Assembly (NCBI GenBank): GCA_965197665.1
Contig: CBDANO010000002.1
Location: 186,001 to 250,000 of the forward strand
Source of the DNA: CBDANO01 sp965197665
GTDB lineage: Bacteria; Chloroflexota; Dehalococcoidia; Lucifugimonadales; UBA3495
Length of the DNA: 64,000 nucleotides
Direction: 5' to 3'
Position numbers and translations under genes: made by a program. Each line of letters starts with the position of its first letter. Within the stretch, counting starts at the first letter, position 1. The notes under the pieces are model-generated. The model was given only the letters and a program-made list of their open reading frames with translations, did no database searches and was not told the origin of the DNA. This document shows, piece by piece, positions 7,498 through 16,618 of the stretch.

Positions 7498-9651
7498 TTG
7501 CAACAGCAACCAGAACCCAGCTTCCCGTTCACCGCGATAGTCGGCCAAGCCGCCATGAAACGGGCGCTGTTGTTCAACGCCGTCAACCCCAAGATCGGCG
7601 GCGTGCTGATTCGCGGCAAAAAGGGCACCGCCAAGTCCACGGCGGTGCGGTCCCTGGCCGCCCTCCTTCCCGAGGTTACCGTCGTCCGGGGCTGTCCTTA
7701 TAGTTGCGCTCCCGAGGCCCGGCAAGGGCTTTGCCGGTGGTGCCGGGATGACGGCGCAGAAGACCTAAACGGGGGTCCGGCGGTTACCCGCCAAGTGCGC
7801 ATCGTGGACCTTCCCGTTGGCGCCACCGAGGACCGGCTGGTGGGTTCCCTGGACATCGAACAGGCTATCAAGACCGGCAGCCGCGCCTTCGAGCCGGGAC
7901 TTGTTGCCGCCGCCCACCGGGGCATCCTGTACATCGACGAAGTGAACCTGCTCAACGACCACTTGGTGGACGTTTTGCTGGACGCATCGGCCATGGGCCG
8001 GAACTACGTGGAGCGGGAAGGCGTTTCCGTCAGCCACGCCGCCGAGTTCATCCTGGTGGGGACCATGAACCCCGAAGAAGGCGACCTCCGCCCCCAACTC
8101 CTCGACCGGTTCGGACTGGCCGTGGAGGTGGAGGGTACCTTTCCTCCCGAAGAGCGGCGGGAAGTCGTTCGTCGGCGCATCGACTACGAAGAGGACCCCC
8201 ACGGGTTCATTTCGTCCTGGCGGGAGGCCGAAGAAGGGGAGCGCCAACGGTTGCTCCGGAGCCGCCTGCTTCTGCCCCAAGTCCGGGTAAGCGGCCAAGT
8301 CCTGGAGCTGATTACCAACATCTGCGCCGAATACCGGGTGGACGGGATGCGCGGTGACATTGTCATGTACAAGACCGCCGGTACCGTGGCAGCCTATGAG
8401 GGCCGGACCGAGGTGACCGCCCAAGACGTCAAGGAAGCCGCCCTGCTGGCCCTGCTGCACCGGCAGCGCCGTCAACCCTTCCAGCAGCCCCACCTTGCTA
8501 CGGAACAATTGGACGAAATGGTCCAGGATTTTCAGAATCAAGACCGGCGCCGTGAGTCGTCGGACCGGGAGCAGGGAGGTCCGCCGGAAGCTGAAGAAAG
8601 CGGTCCCGACCCTTCGGACTTAGAAAACCCGGACCCTTCTCCCGAGGGTGACCCCGATGGCGGTCTTGAAGGTCCGGGAGACCAAGACTTCGAGGTTGGG
8701 GCCCCATTTTCCGTCCGGCCTATCGAGATTGGGTCTCCGGATGCCCGCCCCAGGCCCGGATCGGGAAAACGCGCCAAAGTAGTGGGCGGTGCCGCCGCCG
8801 GCCGTTACGTGGGGGCCGCGCTTCCCCAAGGCGAAGGGGCCGGGTTGGCCTTGGATGCTACCATCCGGGTTGCGGCGCCGCGCCAAAAGGGCCGGCGCGA
8901 AGCCCTTTCGGCCGGTCCCTTTTCGGCCGGCCCCTTTTCGATTGATACAAAGGCGTCATCTGAAAGTGAAGTGCCGCCGGCCGCCCTGCTGGTCGAGCCT
9001 TGGGACATCCGGGAGAAGGTGCTGGAGACCAAGGCCGGAAGCTTGGTCCTGTTTTTGGTTGACGCCAGCGGCTCCATGGCGGCCCAGCGGCGCATGGTAG
9101 CTGTGAAGGGCGCGGTGCTTTCTTTGCTGGTCGACGCGTACCAACGACGGGACCGGGTCGGCTTGATCGCGTTCCGGGGCCCCGGAGCGGAGCTTCTCCT
9201 ACCGCCGACCTCCAGCGTGGAGTTGGCCCAGGCCCAGTTGGCGGAAATGCCCACCGGGGGGCGCACTCCCTTGAGTCACGGCTTCTACCTGGCGCTCCAA
9301 ATCATCGAGGGCGAGCGCCTGAAAGACCCCCGGGTGCTGCCCTTGCTGGTCCTTCTTTCCGACGGCAGGGCCAATGTCCTTCTCGACGGGCCCTCCGGCG
9401 CCGCAATCCCGGGGGCTAACGCCCCCTCGGGAGAGGAAAGCGCGGCGTCGGGCGAAGCCAAGCAATACGCATCCATGTTCCGGGATAACCGCATTCCCTC
9501 CGTGGTGGTGGACACCGAGGTCGGCATCGTAAAGTTCGGCCTGGCCCGGTCCATCGCGGAGGCTATGGGCGCCCAATACATAAAGTTGGAAGAGCTACAA
9601 GCGGAAAACCTGGCCCAAGCCGTCCGGGTCCGGCTGCCTTCCGCCGATTAG
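7498..9651 (+). CDS. One-chain AAA+/VWA chelatase subunit (ChlI-ChlD fusion type)
   Basis: 717-residue motor and adaptor subunit for a CobN/ChlH-type chelatase. The N-terminal AAA+ domain (about 1-330) has Walker A GKKGTAKST at 40-48, Walker B LYIDE with Asp147-Glu148, and a Cys cluster (Cys66, Cys70, Cys79, Cys82) that is common in BchI-like proteins. An acidic, Pro-rich linker spans about 345-420. The C-terminal VWA domain (about 510-710) has the MIDAS motif DASGS at 522-526. The start is TTG 7498, supported by AAGGAAAG at 7484-7491 and agreement with the family start. Its likely partner is the CobN at the left edge; together they would form an ATP-driven cobaltochelatase. Confidence 0.92.
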   Translation: MQQQPEPSFPFTAIVGQAAMKRALLFNAVNPKIGGVLIRGKKGTAKSTAVRSLAALLPEVTVVRGCPYSCAPEARQGLCRWCRDDGAEDLNGGPAVTRQVRIVDLPVGATEDRLVGSLDIEQAIKTGSRAFEPGLVAAAHRGILYIDEVNLLNDHLVDVLLDASAMGRNYVEREGVSVSHAAEFILVGTMNPEEGDLRPQLLDRFGLAVEVEGTFPPEERREVVRRRIDYEEDPHGFISSWREAEEGERQRLLRSRLLLPQVRVSGQVLELITNICAEYRVDGMRGDIVMYKTAGTVAAYEGRTEVTAQDVKEAALLALLHRQRRQPFQQPHLATEQLDEMVQDFQNQDRRRESSDREQGGPPEAEESGPDPSDLENPDPSPEGDPDGGLEGPGDQDFEVGAPFSVRPIEIGSPDARPRPGSGKRAKVVGGAAAGRYVGAALPQGEGAGLALDATIRVAAPRQKGRREALSAGPFSAGPFSIDTKASSESEVPPAALLVEPWDIREKVLETKAGSLVLFLVDASGSMAAQRRMVAVKGAVLSLLVDAYQRRDRVGLIAFRGPGAELLLPPTSSVELAQAQLAEMPTGGRTPLSHGFYLALQIIEGERLKDPRVLPLLVLLSDGRANVLLDGPSGAAIPGANAPSGEESAASGEAKQYASMFRDNRIPSVVVDTEVGIVKFGLARSIAEAMGAQYIKLEELQAENLAQAVRVRLPSAD

Positions 9652-9800
9652 AGATGCACCCCTGAGGCGCACCGACAAGCCCGGGCAAGCCGGCGGCACG
9701 GCGTATCATTTACATCATACCGGCGAGTTGGTAACCTCTAAAGCAACCCGCCCGCCGCGCCGACTGCTTCCTACCAAATTCTTTAACTTGGAGAAAACCC

Positions 9801-11168
9801 GTGGCCCGGTTCCTACCCTACCCTGACATGGACAAAATCCTCTCCCTGTCTAAACGCCGGGGCTTCGTCTTTCAGAGCAGCGAGATATACGGCGGACTGG
9901 GGTCAACCTGGGACTACGGGCCGTTGGGCGTGGAGCTAAAACGAAACGTGAAAGAGGCCTGGTGGCGCTCGGTGGTCCTGGAGCGGGACGATATGGTTGG
10001 GCTGGACGCCGCCATATTGATGCACCCCCAAGCGTGGGTAGCCAGCGGCCACGTGGAAAATTTCTCCGACCCGCTGGTGGAGTGCCGTAATTGCAACCTG
10101 AGGTTTCGAAGCGACGACTTGGCCGCGGCCCACTGCCCCGAATGCGGCGGCGGGCTAACCGACCCGCGCCGGTTCAATCTCATGTTCAAGACCTTCATGG
10201 GGCCGGTGGAGGACACGGCCAGCCAGGTGCACTTGCGGCCGGAGACCGCTCAAGGCATCTTCGTCAACTTCCCCAACGTGCTGAACTCAACCCGGAAAAA
10301 GCTCCCCTTCGGCATTGGGCAAATCGGCAAAGCCTTCCGCAACGAAATCACGCCGGGCAATTTTACCTTCCGCACTAGGGAGTTCGAGCAGATGGAGGTC
10401 GAATACTTCGTCAAGCCCGGCACAGACGAAGAGTGGCTGCACAAGTGGGTGCGGGCGCGGTACGACTGGTACGTAGGCTACGGAATCAGGCCCGACAACC
10501 TCAGGCTAAGGCGCCACGGCCCCGACGAGTTGGCCCATTACGCCAAAGACTGCTACGACATCGAATACCGCTTCCCTTGGGGGTGGGCCGAACTTGAAGG
10601 AGTTGCCGACCGCGCCGACTTCGACCTCCGGCGGCACGCCGAGTTCAGCGGACAGGAAATGACCTACTTCGACGACTCCGCCCAAGATGGCGGCGACCGT
10701 TATTTTCCTTACGTCATCGAACCTTCCGGGGGGGTTGACCGGGCTACCCTGGCTTTCTGGCTGGATGCCTATGACGAAGAACCGGACCCTTCGGCAAGCT
10801 CCAAGCAAGCGTCTTCACCGAGGCCGGACCAAGCCGTGCGGGTCGTGCTTCACTTGCATCGCAAGCTGGCCCCGGTCACTGTGGCCGCCCTGCCGCTCAG
10901 CAGGAACGATAGATTGGCCCCCACCGCCCGGGACGTTTATGCCCGGTTGCGCCGGCGCTTCAATACCCAATACGACGACGCCCAGAGCATCGGGCGGCGC
11001 TACCGACGGCAAGACGAAATCGGCACTCCCTTCTGTGTGACGGTAGACTTCGGCACCCTGGAAGATCACCAAGTCACCGTCCGCGACCGGGACACCATGC
11101 GCCAGTCCAGGGTGCCCATCGCCGACTTGCTGGACGTGTTACAGGACAAGCTGGAGCACGGGTGGTGA
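9801..11168 (+). CDS. glyQS: Glycyl-tRNA synthetase, alpha2 dimeric type
   Basis: 455-residue class II aminoacyl-tRNA synthetase that charges tRNA-Gly. Family text includes ESSEIYGGLGSTWDYGPLG-like sequence at residues 20-40 (here QSSEIYGGLGSTWDYGPLG), motif 2 region FRNEITPGNFTFRTREFEQ, and RPETAQGIFVNF. A four-Cys zinc-type knuckle (CRNCNLRF ... CPECGG) is inserted at about 94-118. The C-terminal anticodon-binding domain is present. The start is GTG 9801 with TTGGAG just upstream. The length is typical for the single-chain form, so no separate beta subunit is expected. No T-box-like leader was visible in the 149 bp upstream. Confidence 0.96.
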   Translation: MARFLPYPDMDKILSLSKRRGFVFQSSEIYGGLGSTWDYGPLGVELKRNVKEAWWRSVVLERDDMVGLDAAILMHPQAWVASGHVENFSDPLVECRNCNLRFRSDDLAAAHCPECGGGLTDPRRFNLMFKTFMGPVEDTASQVHLRPETAQGIFVNFPNVLNSTRKKLPFGIGQIGKAFRNEITPGNFTFRTREFEQMEVEYFVKPGTDEEWLHKWVRARYDWYVGYGIRPDNLRLRRHGPDELAHYAKDCYDIEYRFPWGWAELEGVADRADFDLRRHAEFSGQEMTYFDDSAQDGGDRYFPYVIEPSGGVDRATLAFWLDAYDEEPDPSASSKQASSPRPDQAVRVVLHLHRKLAPVTVAALPLSRNDRLAPTARDVYARLRRRFNTQYDDAQSIGRRYRRQDEIGTPFCVTVDFGTLEDHQVTVRDRDTMRQSRVPIADLLDVLQDKLEHGW

Positions 11169-11289
11169 TTAAATCCCGAATTTTCGGCGCCTGGGATTTA
11201 GACCGTACCATCCCGGAGACGGGCCGCGGCTGCCCCGGGCCGTATTGCTCCGTCCGGGGTGTTGCGTAAAAGTCTCGTAAGGCTCGAAT

Positions 11290-12102
11290 ATGCCGGGAAA
11301 CCTGGTCTCGGATACCTTGCGCGGCGGGCTGTATACCAAGGTGGTGGGCAAGCGCCTCTTGTTCTTCCAGGAAATTACTTCCACTATGGACGAGGCGGCT
11401 CGCCGGGCCGAGTCCGGGGCCGAAGAAGGAACGGTGGTCGTGGCGGAACGCCAGACCCTGGGGCGGGGCCGCCAAGGCAGGAACTGGGTTTCTCCTGAGG
11501 GCAATCTATATTTTTCCGTAGTGTTCCGGCCAACGGTCGAGGCATTGCCTTGGCTGAGCATCCTGGCGGGCGTAGCTGCTATCCGGGCCACTCGCAAGAT
11601 TACCGGATTGGACCCTCGAATCAAGTGGCCCAACGACGTGATGCTGGGGGGCAAGAAGGTCGGCGGCATTCTGGTGGAAAGCGTGGTGGAAGGTCCCAAA
11701 GTCTTGTACGCAATCTTGGGGATGGGGCTGAACTTCAACCCTGAGATTCAACAGTTTAAAGTTATTGCCGGACTGGCCTCCGACTTGAGCACCGCCGCCG
11801 GGCGTCCGGTGCCTCGAGATGAACTATTCCGCCAATTGCTGCACGACTTGGACACTTTGTACTTGAACGCTCTACAGGGAGAGTCCCCGCTGCCCGAATG
11901 GCGCCCCTTGGTGCAAACCTTGGGCCAAAAAGTGACCGCCTTTTGGGGTGACGACTCCTATGTGGGCTTGGCCGAAGGAGTGGACGAGTTGGGCAACCTT
12001 GAGCTGCGCCAAGACGACGGCCGCTTGGTTACCCTTACCGCTGGCGACGTTACCCTTCACGACGTTGCGCCCTCGGTCCAACAGGACCGGGACCCGCCGT
12101 GA
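11290..12102 (+). CDS. birA: Biotin-protein ligase BirA (no regulatory domain)
   Basis: 270-residue ligase that activates biotin as biotinyl-AMP and attaches it to biotin carboxyl carrier proteins. The catalytic loop GRGRQGRNW (about residues 58-66) and the biotin-binding KWPNDVML motif are present, followed by the small C-terminal SH3-like domain (LAEGVDELGNLEL ... GDVTLHD). The N-terminal helix-turn-helix of E. coli BirA is absent, so it should not be a repressor. It stands alone between glyQS and an SDR gene; no carboxylase gene is nearby. Confidence 0.94.
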   Translation: MPGNLVSDTLRGGLYTKVVGKRLLFFQEITSTMDEAARRAESGAEEGTVVVAERQTLGRGRQGRNWVSPEGNLYFSVVFRPTVEALPWLSILAGVAAIRATRKITGLDPRIKWPNDVMLGGKKVGGILVESVVEGPKVLYAILGMGLNFNPEIQQFKVIAGLASDLSTAAGRPVPRDELFRQLLHDLDTLYLNALQGESPLPEWRPLVQTLGQKVTAFWGDDSYVGLAEGVDELGNLELRQDDGRLVTLTAGDVTLHDVAPSVQQDRDPP

Positions 12103-12176
12103 ACTTCGCTCCCCGGCGGTCCTGCCGTAGTGGCAATCGGGCTTCGGGACCGTGAGCCGTCCATGATGAGGAATTG

Positions 12177-12986
12177 ATGCTGGAAAAATTCGACTTGGAA
12201 AGCAAGGTAGTGGTCATTACCGGGGGAGGGACCGGTCTGGGCTTGGCCATGGTCCGGGACCTGGCGCGGGCCGGAGCCAGCCTGGTCATCGCGGGACGTA
12301 GGCCGGGACCCATTGAAGCCGCCGCCCAAGAAGTCAAAGACTTGGGGCGGGACGCTCTCGCTGTTCCTACCGACGTCGCCGACTCGGCGCAGGTTGACCG
12401 GCTGGTATCGACGGCTATGGGCCGCTTTGGTCGAATCGACGTGTTCATCAATAACGCTGGGGCGATCCAAGAGAATGTACGCAAACCTTTGTGGGACGTT
12501 ACCGACAGCGACTGGCGCCTGGTAATGGACGTTAACTTGAGCGGCGCTTTCTATTGCGCCCGCGCTGTCTCTCAACCAATGGTGGACCGGGGCCAAGGAA
12601 AGATCATCAACGTCGCCTCGGGGTTCGGCTTGCGGGCCGGACGAGATATTTACGTTTATTGCTGTAGTAAAGGTGGAATGATTCAGCTAACCCGGGTGCT
12701 GTCTTTCAACCTGGCCCGCTACGGCATTACCGCCAACAGCATCGTACCCGGCTTTATTCCCACCGCGAGCACCCAGTCGGATATTCAGGGCGCGTTGCCC
12801 CGGTCCGGAGAATTTCTGCCCATCGGAAAATTGGGAACGCCGGAGGACCTGGGGCCAATTGCTGTATTCCTAGCGTCGTCGGCCTCAGACTACATGACCG
12901 GCGAGATGTTCATTGCCGACGGCGGTGGCTTGGCGGCGGGCATCGCCCCAACGGGACACGCCCCCGAAATACCGCTGGAACCCTAA
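12177..12986 (+). CDS. Short-chain dehydrogenase/reductase (classical SDR)
   Basis: 269-residue NAD(P)-dependent oxidoreductase of the FabG/gluconate dehydrogenase-like classical SDR group. The cofactor motif TGGGTGLG, the NNAG motif, catalytic Ser in NVASGFG and the Tyr-Lys pair in YVYCCSKGG (Tyr-x3-Lys) are intact. The C-terminus ends with the usual MTGEMFIADGG substrate-loop region. ATG 12177 is preceded by an in-frame TTG at 12174 and a purine-rich GAGGAA-like stretch. It is followed 74 bp later by a degenerate paralogue. Substrate unknown. Confidence 0.9.
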   Translation: MLEKFDLESKVVVITGGGTGLGLAMVRDLARAGASLVIAGRRPGPIEAAAQEVKDLGRDALAVPTDVADSAQVDRLVSTAMGRFGRIDVFINNAGAIQENVRKPLWDVTDSDWRLVMDVNLSGAFYCARAVSQPMVDRGQGKIINVASGFGLRAGRDIYVYCCSKGGMIQLTRVLSFNLARYGITANSIVPGFIPTASTQSDIQGALPRSGEFLPIGKLGTPEDLGPIAVFLASSASDYMTGEMFIADGGGLAAGIAPTGHAPEIPLEP

Positions 12987-13060
12987 CCCCGGCCACCGGC
13001 CACCGGATTGCCCCATTCCCCGATTCCAATACCAATGCCCGGTCCTATAGGAGACCCCCA

Positions 13061-13828
13061 ATGCCTATTCTTCCTGAGTTCTCGCTTGCCGGCAGAGTAG
13101 CCCTGCTTCATACGTCGGGCGGCGGCCAAGCCCCCCACCTAGCCCAAGCCTTGGCGGAGGCGGGGGCGGCGGTGTTCGTGGTGGCCCGCCGCGAGTCTTT
13201 GTTGGCGCCGGTACTGGAAGCCCTTGCCCAATGCCCCGGAGAGCATCAGGGAGTGGAGGCCGACGTTGGGGGCGGCGGACCCTCCGAGTTGACTCGGGCC
13301 ATGGAGTCCTTTGACCGGCGCCACCAACGGGTAGATGTCCTGGTTAACGACGTCCGCAGCATGTTCGCCCGCCCCTTGGCCGACATTACCCTCGAGGAAT
13401 GGGATGAACTGCACTCCCGGAACGTTCGCGCAACCTTCTTGCTCTGCCAGGAGGTGGCCCGCCGTATGCGGCAACGTCAGTATGGGCGCATAGTGAACTT
13501 GGTCTCTATCCTGGCGGAACGGGGAATGATAAACGGTTCCGCTTTCGCCGCCGGCCAGGCCGCCGTCCTGTCCTTGACCCGTTCTCTAGCGGTCGAGTTG
13601 GGCCGCAGCAACATTCGAGTAAACGCCTTGGGCACCGGCTGGAGCGACGTTGAAGAAGTCCCCCTCGAGATACAGCAGCAAGAGTTGCTGGTCCGGTTCA
13701 CTCCGCTGCGCCGCAAGGGGCGCCCCCAGGACATAGGCCCGCTGCTGGTGTATTTAGCCTCGGAGGCTTGCGACTACGTTTCCGGTCAGCCGGTCTACGT
13801 CGACGGGGGCTTGAACGCCCATCCGTAA
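13061..13828 (+). CDS. Degenerate SDR-fold protein, catalytic residues lost
   Basis: 255-residue protein with full SDR length and overall pattern, but the signature residues have changed. The dinucleotide loop reads HTSGGGQAPH instead of TGxxxGxG, NNAG reads NDVR, and the active-site Tyr-x3-Lys is replaced by Phe-x3-Gln in SAFAAGQAAVLSLTRSLA. The Ser in NLVSILAE remains. The C-terminal SGQPVYVDGG is conserved, so the fold is probably kept under selection. The frame is uninterrupted. It may be a partner or regulatory subunit of the intact SDR just upstream; an enzymatic role as a normal SDR is unlikely. Confidence 0.85.
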   Translation: MPILPEFSLAGRVALLHTSGGGQAPHLAQALAEAGAAVFVVARRESLLAPVLEALAQCPGEHQGVEADVGGGGPSELTRAMESFDRRHQRVDVLVNDVRSMFARPLADITLEEWDELHSRNVRATFLLCQEVARRMRQRQYGRIVNLVSILAERGMINGSAFAAGQAAVLSLTRSLAVELGRSNIRVNALGTGWSDVEEVPLEIQQQELLVRFTPLRRKGRPQDIGPLLVYLASEACDYVSGQPVYVDGGLNAHP

Positions 13829-13946
13829 CACCAATCAACAATCCGGTTTCCCATCTTTGCGGAGACGTGGCAAGGATTGGTGTTAAGAGCGCGCCCACTC
13901 CGGTTGAACCTACAACACGCCTGATGTACAATACCCGCCAATCGCG

Positions 13947-15401
13947 ATGTCCGGTGAATCCCAGGGGCATTTCAGAACTGTGGCGCGCTTGAAGGGGATG
14001 CGAGACGTATCCCAGGAATCTTGGCGCACCGCACGAGACCTCCAAGACCGTGTCATGGACCTCATCGGCGGCTTCGGCTACCGGCGCTTGGAAACCCCGA
14101 TCTTGGAACCCACCGACCTCTTCTCCCGAAAGTCCGCCGGTGAGCTTGCGTCCCGGATATACAGTTTCGCCGACCCCGGCAGCGCCTTGGTTAGTCTCCG
14201 CCCCGAATATACGTCCTCCGTCATACGCCACTGCCTAGAGAACGCCGCTACGGTAGACTTGCCGGCCCGCTGGCAATACTCCGGCCCGGTGTTCCGCTAC
14301 GAGGCTTCGGAACCTGAGGCCGGCGGCCAGTTCATTCAGGCGGGCGCCGAGTTGGTGGGGTCTTCGAGTGTCTTGGCCGACGCCGAGGTGCTGTGCTTGG
14401 CCGGCGCGGCCCTCTCCCATCTGGGGGTAAGGGACTGGCGATTGGAGCTGGCGGACCTGGACGTCCTGAGCAGCGTCTTGAACGCCGCCGGGGTGTCGGA
14501 GCGCGCCCGGGCCTTCGTCATCAGCAGCATGCCCCGGTTGCGTCAAGGCCGCCAAGCAATACCCGGCGTAATGGAGGAAGCCCTGCGGCTGCACGTCACC
14601 GGCGAGGACAGTGAACGCGATACTCTCGGGCAAGCCGTCGAAGGGCTGGACGACGACCAAGCGCGGGTCGTGCTCCGCGGACTGCTCCAGTGGAGCGCCG
14701 CCGACCAATTGGGACAGCGAAACCCCGGTGAAGTGGTTGACCGCTTGTTGCGCAAGCTCCGCGGCGGTGACAATGAAGACACCCTCAGGCGGGGGTTGGA
14801 GTTAGCCGGCGACCTTGCGGTGGTGAGAGGGGAACCCGGTGGCGCCCTGGAAGAGGCCGGGGCCATCGTCCGGGCCTCGAAAGCGGATGAAACGGCTTTT
14901 ACCCGGTTCTCCGAACTCCTGAATCTACTCGCGTCCGATTCGGGACTCTCCGGGCGACTGGTGTTGGACTTCGGCCTAGTACGGGACCTGGCGTACTATA
15001 ATGGCATAGTGTTCGAAGTAAAGCACTCCTCGTGGGCCGGCGCTTTGGGGGGCGGTGGCCGTTACGACGGACTCGCTCAAGCCTTGGGCGGCGGGGCCCC
15101 TCTTCCCGCCCTGGGCTTTGCCTATAATCTGGGGGCCGTGCAAACGTTGATCGGCGATGACTGTATCGAAGGCGGCGCCCCTTGGCCGTCTCCGACAACC
15201 CTGGTGGCGGCGGAGAACGCCGCCAGCCGCCGGGATGCTCTCACGGCTGTCGACGAGCTGCGGCGACAGGGAGTTTTGGCCGAGTTGGAGGTTGGCGGCC
15301 GCGGGCTGGAGAGCGCTTTGAGTTACGCGGTCAAGAGAGGCATGACTAGGGTGCTGGTAGCGCATCAAGATGGAAGACGGACAAGCCATACAGTGGAATA
15401 G
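13947..15401 (+). CDS. hisZ: ATP phosphoribosyltransferase regulatory subunit HisZ
   Basis: 484-residue HisRS paralogue, located directly before hisG. It keeps the class II core (LRPEYTSSVIRHC, RWQYSGPVFRYE, QFIQAGAELVG, and RDLAYYNGIVFE) but lacks the HisRS Arg-rich motif 2 loop (EPEAGGQF where HisRS has RxGRxREF), so it should not charge tRNA. A helical insertion spans roughly residues 180-330. A C-terminal Rossmann-like segment resembling the HisRS anticodon domain is also present, making it longer than usual HisZ proteins of about 400 residues. The start is ATG 13947; GTG 13980 is an alternative. The 3' end overlaps hisG by 32 bp. Confidence 0.87.
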   Translation: MSGESQGHFRTVARLKGMRDVSQESWRTARDLQDRVMDLIGGFGYRRLETPILEPTDLFSRKSAGELASRIYSFADPGSALVSLRPEYTSSVIRHCLENAATVDLPARWQYSGPVFRYEASEPEAGGQFIQAGAELVGSSSVLADAEVLCLAGAALSHLGVRDWRLELADLDVLSSVLNAAGVSERARAFVISSMPRLRQGRQAIPGVMEEALRLHVTGEDSERDTLGQAVEGLDDDQARVVLRGLLQWSAADQLGQRNPGEVVDRLLRKLRGGDNEDTLRRGLELAGDLAVVRGEPGGALEEAGAIVRASKADETAFTRFSELLNLLASDSGLSGRLVLDFGLVRDLAYYNGIVFEVKHSSWAGALGGGGRYDGLAQALGGGAPLPALGFAYNLGAVQTLIGDDCIEGGAPWPSPTTLVAAENAASRRDALTAVDELRRQGVLAELEVGGRGLESALSYAVKRGMTRVLVAHQDGRRTSHTVE

Positions 15402-16428
15402 CGGCGCCGAGGCGGGCAAACTGGGGCCGAAGGGCGCTCTCAGATTGCTGCTGCCCAGCGACGGCGCCCTGTACGAAGGGTCTTTGGCTTTCCTGGAAGC
15501 CAGCGGCCTCGGCGTGCTTCGGCCCAGCGCCCGGCGTTACACCGCCTGGATTCCGGCTCTTTCCCAAGTCGAGGTGCTGTTTCAACGCACGGCGGATATC
15601 ACCCAGAAAGTGGAAGAAGGAAGGGCTGAGCTGGGAATCACCGGGATGGACCGGTATTTGGAGTACCGGAGCGGCGAAAACTCGGTCGTCACCCTGATCG
15701 ACGACCTCCGCTTCGGACGTTGCGAGTTCGTTCTGGCTGTGCCCGATTCCTGGCTGGACGTAACCTCCGTCGCCGACCTGGCCGACCTGGCGTTGGAATT
15801 TCGTCAATTGGGCAAGCAACTCCGAATAGCAACCAAGTACCCCCGGCTGCTGCGCCGGTACCTGTTCGAAAATGGGATCAACTATTTCACCTTGGTTCCC
15901 GCCAGCGGCACTCTCGAAGCCGCCCCCGCCGCCGGGTACGCCGATCTGATAGCGGACCTTACGTCTACCGGCGCTACACTGCGAGAGAACCGGTTGAAGA
16001 CCTTGGAACAGGGCACGATTCTGGTTTCTCAAGCATGCCTGATTGCCAACCCTTCCCTGCTCTCCGCCACTCCGGTCAGCCGCCAATTGGCCCGGTCCAT
16101 CGTGGAGTTCATGGAGGCCCATCTGCAAGCCGAACCTTTCTACCGGCTTACGGCTAACGTGCGGGGCCCCTCTCCGGAGGAGATCAGCGCCACCATACTA
16201 GCCAAGCCCCACTTGGCGGGACTCCGGGGCCCTACCGTCGCCAGGGTCTATAATGTCGATGATGAGGACTGGCACAGCGTGAGCCTGCTGGTCAAGAAGG
16301 AAAAACTGCTGGAAGCCGTCGACCACTTGCGGGCTTGCGGCGCCGTGGACATTGCCGCTTCCCAGGTGAGCTACTTGTTCGACGGCCGTTCCGAGACCCG
16401 CCGCGGCGTCCTGGACCGGGGTGCCTGA
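15370..16428 (+). CDS. hisG: ATP phosphoribosyltransferase HisG, long form
   Basis: 352-residue first enzyme of histidine synthesis, joining ATP and PRPP. The catalytic part covers about residues 20-260. The last 80 residues (from about 262: YRLTANVRGPSPEEISATIL ... PTVARVY ... VSLLVKKEKLLEAVDHLRAC GA) match the HisG C-terminal ACT-like regulatory domain of long-form enzymes. Long HisG is normally self-sufficient for feedback control and not accompanied by HisZ, yet hisZ overlaps it here. The final codons and stop lie inside a 52-bp tandem duplication. The overlapping start makes translational coupling to hisZ likely. Confidence 0.92.
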   Translation: MEDGQAIQWNSGAEAGKLGPKGALRLLLPSDGALYEGSLAFLEASGLGVLRPSARRYTAWIPALSQVEVLFQRTADITQKVEEGRAELGITGMDRYLEYRSGENSVVTLIDDLRFGRCEFVLAVPDSWLDVTSVADLADLALEFRQLGKQLRIATKYPRLLRRYLFENGINYFTLVPASGTLEAAPAAGYADLIADLTSTGATLRENRLKTLEQGTILVSQACLIANPSLLSATPVSRQLARSIVEFMEAHLQAEPFYRLTANVRGPSPEEISATILAKPHLAGLRGPTVARVYNVDDEDWHSVSLLVKKEKLLEAVDHLRACGAVDIAASQVSYLFDGRSETRRGVLDRGA

Positions 16429-16514
16429 GGGCGAGACGCCGTATAGTCCAACAGGAAGTCAACTGGACCGGGGTGTCTGAAGGCGAGACGCCGTATAGTC
16501 CAACAGGAAGTCAA
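16411..16514 (+). repeat. 52-bp tandem duplication over the hisG stop codon
   Basis: Two directly adjacent copies of 52 bp (16411-16462 and 16463-16514), differing at two positions. The first copy contains the last five sense codons and the TGA of hisG; the second is entirely noncoding. It may be a real slippage or unequal-exchange product or an assembly artefact that joined two strain variants. Confidence 0.95.
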
Positions 16515-16618
16515 TCGGAAAACCGATCAGGATGAAGGGAACGGAAATAACGGCCGCTTGATGCCCCGGTTTGCCGGGCCGTGAGTTGCCGTAGATTGCC
16601 GTAGATTTCTTACATAAC

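Noticed and set aside
16335..16535. 66-residue open frame over the hisG end
   Set aside because: Out-of-frame reading of hisG and of the tandem repeat; no independent coding signal.
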